From positions 1 to 8,920 of the forward strand of contig JAGBZE010000038.1 in the NCBI GenBank assembly GCA_017628435.1: a DNA stretch of 8,920 nucleotides, written 5' to 3'. Below the pieces are notes generated by a model. That model was not told the DNA's origin, did no database searches, and saw nothing but the letters and a program-made list of their open reading frames with translations. The position numbers and the translations under genes are program-made. Shown here one piece after another: positions 5,800 through 8,920 of this stretch; the stretch's first letter is position 1, and every line of letters begins with the position of its first letter. The DNA is from Akkermansia sp. (GTDB lineage Bacteria > Verrucomicrobiota > Verrucomicrobiia > Verrucomicrobiales > Akkermansiaceae).

Positions 5800-6523
5800 T
5801 TTGCTGCAGCCGGTTCATTCGGCGGATAATTTTTCACTGTGGCCAAGGCGTCCCGATGAGTTGGAACAGGCTCGCCAGTTGATGCGGGAGCAGAAGGGTG
5901 GCGAGGCTGTTCTATTGCTTCAGCCGTATGTTGCAGATGAGGGAATTGCCGGTCGTGAGGCCCGCCAGATTTGCGGCCGGGTTAATGTGCCTCGCTACTT
6001 ATCCCGGATGCATCCTGGCGCAGTTGTGTATACAGTGCGCAAGGGGGATAATATGGCTCGCATAGCTGCCACGCAGAGGTGCCCCCAGGATGTCATTATG
6101 ATGCTTAATGGTATCGTTCAGCCATCGGCTCTGCAGGTTGGTCAAAAACTGGTAGTGATTCCTATGCGCCTGCGTATGGAGATTCGGCCCCTGCAGCGCG
6201 AGGTTTCTGTGTGGGACGGCGAGCAGTTGGTTGCAGACTATCCGATACTGGGGATGGATGATATTCCGGTCGATAAGAGGAAAACAGCGCAGCTGAAAGT
6301 TGCTGCCCGGGAAGGCTATCTGAATGGGGTGGCGGTTCCCCTGCGCTCGCCTCAGTTTGCTGCATCTGAGCGAGCTCTGGTGTTGAGTAATGGAATGTGT
6401 CTTGTGGGAGGGGGGAATGGTCACGCTGGCACGCTGCTGAGAATGGAGCAGAAGGACCTTAATGAGCTTGTCATGATGCTGGATTGTGGCAATGACGTAA
6501 GGGTGATTTATCCTGAACGCTGA
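5756..6523 (+). CDS. Secreted LysM protein with a degenerate L,D-transpeptidase (YkuD)-like C-terminus
   Basis: Predicted exported peptidoglycan-binding protein of 255 residues. Residues 1-23 form a good signal peptide (MKLIYLIFGG, then a hydrophobic core, cleavage after HSA). A helical segment at 33-58 could be a TPR-like remnant. Residues about 92-136 are a clear LysM domain (YTVRKGDNMARIA; LNGIVQPSALQVGQKLVVIP). Residues about 143-254 follow the pattern of YkuD: VSVWDGEQLVADYPILG, a central beta region, and a closing D-x-x-x-L-x-x-x-L-x-x-G-x-x-V-x-I-like pattern. Where active enzymes have a His in 'IHG' and the motif S-x-G-C-x-R, this protein has CLVGG (215-219) and HAGTLLRM (223-230), so the catalytic Cys and His appear to be gone. 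It may be a structural or regulatory wall-binding protein. Four Cys (73, 109, 215, 244) could form disulfides after export. The start overlaps the preceding gene by 44 bases and has no clear ribosome binding site. Confidence 0.85.
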   Translation: MKLIYLIFGGAVLYSLLQPVHSADNFSLWPRRPDELEQARQLMREQKGGEAVLLLQPYVADEGIAGREARQICGRVNVPRYLSRMHPGAVVYTVRKGDNMARIAATQRCPQDVIMMLNGIVQPSALQVGQKLVVIPMRLRMEIRPLQREVSVWDGEQLVADYPILGMDDIPVDKRKTAQLKVAAREGYLNGVAVPLRSPQFAASERALVLSNGMCLVGGGNGHAGTLLRMEQKDLNELVMMLDCGNDVRVIYPER

Positions 6524-6563
6524 TGTCGTTTCGCATAAAGCGCGTATGTAGTGAAAAATATGC

Positions 6564-6592
6564 TTTTCAAGCAGAATCTGGTTTGATACAAT
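6564..6592 (+). promoter_or_regulatory. Sigma70-type promoter of ilvB
   Basis: TTTTCA (6564-6569, four of six) and TACAAT (6587-6592, five of six) are 17 bp apart. Transcription would start near 6599, leaving a leader of about 56 bases to the ATG at 6655 or about 100 to the ATG at 6700. I see no attenuator, T-box or branched-chain leader peptide in this leader. Confidence 0.6.
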
Positions 6593-6654
6593 GCCTGCCT
6601 GATACGGAGCCTGAATGTATGCTTCGTCCACAACCAATTAACTGAATAGAGATC

Positions 6655-8508
6655 ATGAACAACGAGTCCACATGCAAGTCCAAGTCTGAGGGTATAATGA
6701 TGACCGGGGCCGAAGCCCTCGTCCAGAGCCTAGTGCGCGAGGGTGTTGATGTGGTGTTTGCTTACCCTGGTGGTGCCAGTATGCCCATTCACCAGGCATT
6801 GAGCCACGAGTCTTCTATTCGTACTATCCTGCCTCGCCATGAGCAGGGCGGTGCGTTTGCTGCTGAGGGGTATGGTCGTGTGACTGGTAAGGTGGGTGTC
6901 TGTATGTCTACCTCTGGCCCCGGTGCCACGAATCTGATTACCGGCATTGCGGATGCCATGCTGGATTCCATTCCCATGGTTGCCATCACGGCTCAGGTGG
7001 GCAGCGGCATGATTGGTACTTCTGCTTTCCAGGAGACAGACGTGTTCGGTATGACTGCTCCCATAGTGAAGCACAGTTATCTGGTGACTCAGCTGGAAGA
7101 TATTCCCCGCATTGTTCGTGAGGCTTTCCACGTGGCTCGCACGGGGCGCCCTGGTCCTGTTGTGATTGATATTCCCAAGAATTTTCAGGAAGGGAAGTTC
7201 ATTCCTGATTTTGATGCCCCCATGGATCTGCCTGGCTACCAGCCGGAGATGGAGCTGAACACCGCAGCGCTGGATGAGGTGCTGCCGCTTATTCTTTCTG
7301 CAAAGCGCCCGGCTATTTATGCTGGCGGCGGTATTGTTATTTCCGAGGCTGCTGAGCAGCTGCGCGAATTTGCGGAGCGTACGCAGATTCCTGTGGCCAC
7401 CACGTTGATGGGTATCGGCGCTATGCCGGAGGATCATCCCCTTTCTGTGCGTTGGCTGGGTATGCATGGCGCCGTGTACGCCAACAATACTGTGAATGAG
7501 GCCGACGTGGTTATTGCCATTGGCGCCCGTTTCGATGACCGTGTTACCGGTGCCGTGCGCACTTTCTGCGAGCACGCGCGTATTATCCATATCGATTATG
7601 ATGCAGCTGAGCTTAACAAGAATAAGAAGGTAGATTTCGCTATCCGTGCAGATGCCGGTGCTGCTCTTGCATACCTGAACTCCAAGCTGGAGGCCATGGG
7701 TATGGCTCCGCGTGAATACTCCGTTTCCAATCGCCCTGAGTGGTTTGGCATCATTGAAGCCTGGAAGAAGCAGTACCCGCTCACTTATGTGAAGAATGAG
7801 CGTGAGATTGCCCCTCAGCAGGCCATTGAGGAACTGTACAACCAGCTGAAGGATGAGGATGCCATTATTTGCACCGGCGTAGGCCAGCACCAGATGTTTG
7901 CTGCCCAGTTCTACAAGTTCAAACAGACCCGCCGCCTTTCCACCTCTGGCGGTCTTGGTTCCATGGGTTATGGCCTGCCCGCTGCCATGGGGGCCCATGT
8001 GGCTTACCCGGATAAGCAGGTGGTCAATATCGATGGCGATGGCTCCTTCCTGATGAATGTGCAGGAGCTTGCAACCATTCATGTGGAGAAGATGCCGATT
8101 AAGTGCCTTATTCTGGATAACCAGCACCTCGGTATGGTGGTACAGTGGGAAGACCTGAAGTATGACTCCAACCGCGCCCAGACTTTCCTGGCAGACCCCG
8201 CAGATGAGTACGACCGCACCCACCGCACAGAGGAAATCCTCTACCCGAATTTCCCGGTGCTGTGTGCAGGTTTCGGTATCAAGTGTGAGCGCGTGGTGGA
8301 CCCAGCAGATCTTCCCGGTGCCATCAAGCGCATGCTGGAAGCTAAGGAGGCATACGTGCTGGATGTGATGGTGCCGTACGATGTGCATGTGCTGCCTATG
8401 ATTCCCGGTGGAATGGGGTATCGCGATGTGCTCCTTGAGCGTATTGCCGGTGATGGTAAAGGCCGAAAAGCATCTGATCTGGGTAAGGAAATACCCTCTG
8501 CGCTGTAA
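6655..8508 (+). CDS. ilvB: Acetolactate synthase, catalytic (large) subunit
   Basis: Thiamine-diphosphate enzyme that condenses two pyruvates to 2-acetolactate, or pyruvate with 2-oxobutyrate, in valine, leucine and isoleucine synthesis. The three ThDP-enzyme domains are complete: the PYR domain with 'FAYPGGASM' and catalytic Glu63 in RHEQGG; a central FAD-binding domain with GARFDDRVTG; and the PP domain with the ThDP/Mg motif GDGS (461-464) to LDN (487-489). The C-terminal segment (GMVVQWED, NRAQTFL, VLPMIPGG) resembles the plant and cyanobacterial type. At the herbicide-contact loop (QVGSGMIG, 114-121) Gly116 takes the place of plant Pro197, while Trp498 corresponds to plant Trp574. The 617-residue frame starts at 6655. 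GAGGG at 6688-6692 favours starts at 6697 or 6700, which would remove a nonconserved 14-15 residue extension. The regulatory subunit gene ilvN is not next to it, since an unrelated membrane protein follows. Confidence 0.97.
   Translation: MNNESTCKSKSEGIMMTGAEALVQSLVREGVDVVFAYPGGASMPIHQALSHESSIRTILPRHEQGGAFAAEGYGRVTGKVGVCMSTSGPGATNLITGIADAMLDSIPMVAITAQVGSGMIGTSAFQETDVFGMTAPIVKHSYLVTQLEDIPRIVREAFHVARTGRPGPVVIDIPKNFQEGKFIPDFDAPMDLPGYQPEMELNTAALDEVLPLILSAKRPAIYAGGGIVISEAAEQLREFAERTQIPVATTLMGIGAMPEDHPLSVRWLGMHGAVYANNTVNEADVVIAIGARFDDRVTGAVRTFCEHARIIHIDYDAAELNKNKKVDFAIRADAGAALAYLNSKLEAMGMAPREYSVSNRPEWFGIIEAWKKQYPLTYVKNEREIAPQQAIEELYNQLKDEDAIICTGVGQHQMFAAQFYKFKQTRRLSTSGGLGSMGYGLPAAMGAHVAYPDKQVVNIDGDGSFLMNVQELATIHVEKMPIKCLILDNQHLGMVVQWEDLKYDSNRAQTFLADPADEYDRTHRTEEILYPNFPVLCAGFGIKCERVVDPADLPGAIKRMLEAKEAYVLDVMVPYDVHVLPMIPGGMGYRDVLLERIAGDGKGRKASDLGKEIPSAL
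6688..6692 (+). promoter_or_regulatory. Shine-Dalgarno site supporting an internal ilvB start
   Basis: GAGGG lies four bases before the ATG at 6697 and seven before the ATG at 6700. Both are in frame with the ATG at 6655. The family's conserved N-terminus (MTGAEALVQSLVREG) begins exactly at 6700. The upstream ATG has only a weak AGAGA before it. The shorter product of 602-603 residues may therefore be the real one. Confidence 0.55.
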
Positions 8509-8524
8509 AATGTGATATCTATAC

Positions 8525-8551
8525 GCACGCCGTGGAATAACTGCGGCGTGC
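8525..8551 (+). terminator. Perfect hairpin after ilvB, terminator-like but without a T-tract
   Basis: GCACGCCG (8525-8532) pairs perfectly with CGGCGTGC (8544-8551) across an 11-base loop. What follows is TTCAAAAAAAT, not a T-run, so on the plus strand it is not a classical intrinsic terminator. It lies 16 bases after the ilvB stop and 11 bases before the next ATG. It could be a Rho-linked or RNA-stability structure, or a structure affecting translation of the next gene. Confidence 0.45.
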
Positions 8552-8562
8552 TTCAAAAAAAT

Positions 8563-8920
8563 ATGCCGAACGCCATCGTCAGGAACATACTCACTAGTAT
8601 ATTTCTAGTGGTTCTTTGCTTTGTAATCGGTGTTCAATCAGCGGAAAGCGTCAAGGCTTCGATAGGTATCATCATTGCCTTGGTCGGCTGCGTGTTTCTG
8701 ATTTGGATGGGCCCGCGGGTGTGGACGCTCATCTACTTGCTTCCGCCTCTCATCGCCCTGCTGCCTCTTCCAGGTAAGTTACAGGAAATTCCTGTTATTT
8801 TTCTGGTTTCAGGGGTTGTGTTGCTGTATTGGATACTGCTTTGGTTGATGGGTTATGTGCGTTTTAAATGGCGCTCATTGTTCATCATGGATTTGCTGGT
8901 GTTGCTCATGTTTATCTACA
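8563..8920 (+). CDS. N-terminal part of a multi-pass membrane protein (cut by the window end)
   Basis: The frame is open from the ATG at 8563 to the end of the window (119 complete codons). The translation is very hydrophobic. Probable membrane segments lie at about 10-26, 33-49, 53-70, 76-98 and from 106 onward, with short loops such as the one around PRVW and the stretch PLPGKLQEIP. The arrangement resembles the start of O-antigen ligase/polymerase or similar polysaccharide membrane proteins, which would fit the exopolysaccharide genes at the other end of the window. No diagnostic motif lies in the visible part, so this is only a suggestion. The start could also be the in-frame GTG at 8548, inside the hairpin. 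No good Shine-Dalgarno is visible; an A7 run precedes the ATG. Confidence 0.7.
   Translation, partial: MPNAIVRNILTSIFLVVLCFVIGVQSAESVKASIGIIIALVGCVFLIWMGPRVWTLIYLLPPLIALLPLPGKLQEIPVIFLVSGVVLLYWILLWLMGYVRFKWRSLFIMDLLVLLMFIY

Noticed and set aside
5999..6637. A 212-codon minus-strand open frame opposite the LysM gene and the ilvB promoter
   Set aside because: It overlaps a clear LysM domain and the ilvB promoter and has low-information composition, so it is a shadow frame.
6599..6654. Leader peptide or attenuator for branched-chain amino acids before ilvB
   Set aside because: The short frames there (for example ATG 6615 to TAA, eight codons) contain no Ile, Leu or Val codons, and there is no terminator hairpin.
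6730..8556. A 608-codon open frame on the minus strand covering nearly all of ilvB
   Set aside because: The plus-strand frame encodes an unmistakable, complete acetolactate synthase. The antisense translation is His/Arg/Asn-rich without recognisable domains, and antisense openness follows from the codon bias of ilvB.

Overview
The window is a densely packed, entirely plus-strand stretch of a bacterial chromosome. No insertion sequence, CRISPR array, rRNA or tRNA is visible. The gene content suggests a Verrucomicrobiota genome, perhaps an Akkermansia-like lineage: a Wzc-type exopolysaccharide kinase beside a short export protein, frequent lack of Shine-Dalgarno sites, and an acetolactate synthase with a plant/cyanobacteria-like C-terminal part. 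That assignment rests on family resemblance and was not tested by search. The window starts in an intergenic region and ends inside a membrane-protein gene.

Layout. Positions 1-114 are an AT-rich leader carrying an intrinsic-terminator-like hairpin just before the first gene. Positions 115-2940 hold a two-gene exopolysaccharide unit: a polysaccharide co-polymerase/BY-kinase and a small Poly_export/SLBB protein, closed by a strong terminator (2962-2993). Positions 3011-4866 hold an MGDG-synthase-like glycosyltransferase overlapping by 4 bp with coaX (type III pantothenate kinase). Positions 4867-4966 contain phased T-tracts and a good sigma70-type promoter for acpP (4967-5206). After a GC-rich hairpin come an unrecognised 174-residue protein and, overlapping it by 44 bp, a secreted LysM protein whose C-terminal half looks like an L,D-transpeptidase fold without its catalytic motif. 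A second sigma70-like promoter precedes ilvB (6655-8508). A last hairpin separates ilvB from a truncated multi-pass membrane protein (from 8563).

How the genes fit together. Most products concern the cell envelope: polysaccharide polymerisation and export, lipid glycosylation, fatty-acid carriage by ACP, and peptidoglycan binding. CoaX feeds CoA synthesis, and CoA donates the 4'-phosphopantetheine that activates AcpP, so those two neighbours are metabolically linked. IlvB is a housekeeping enzyme of branched-chain amino-acid synthesis, found here without its regulatory subunit.

I see no convincing multi-gene system of a wholly new type. The best leads are the LysM/degenerate-YkuD protein with its uncharacterised overlapping partner, and the recurrent hairpins a few bases upstream of start codons, above all the terminator in the exopolysaccharide operon leader, which suggests attenuation or processive antitermination.
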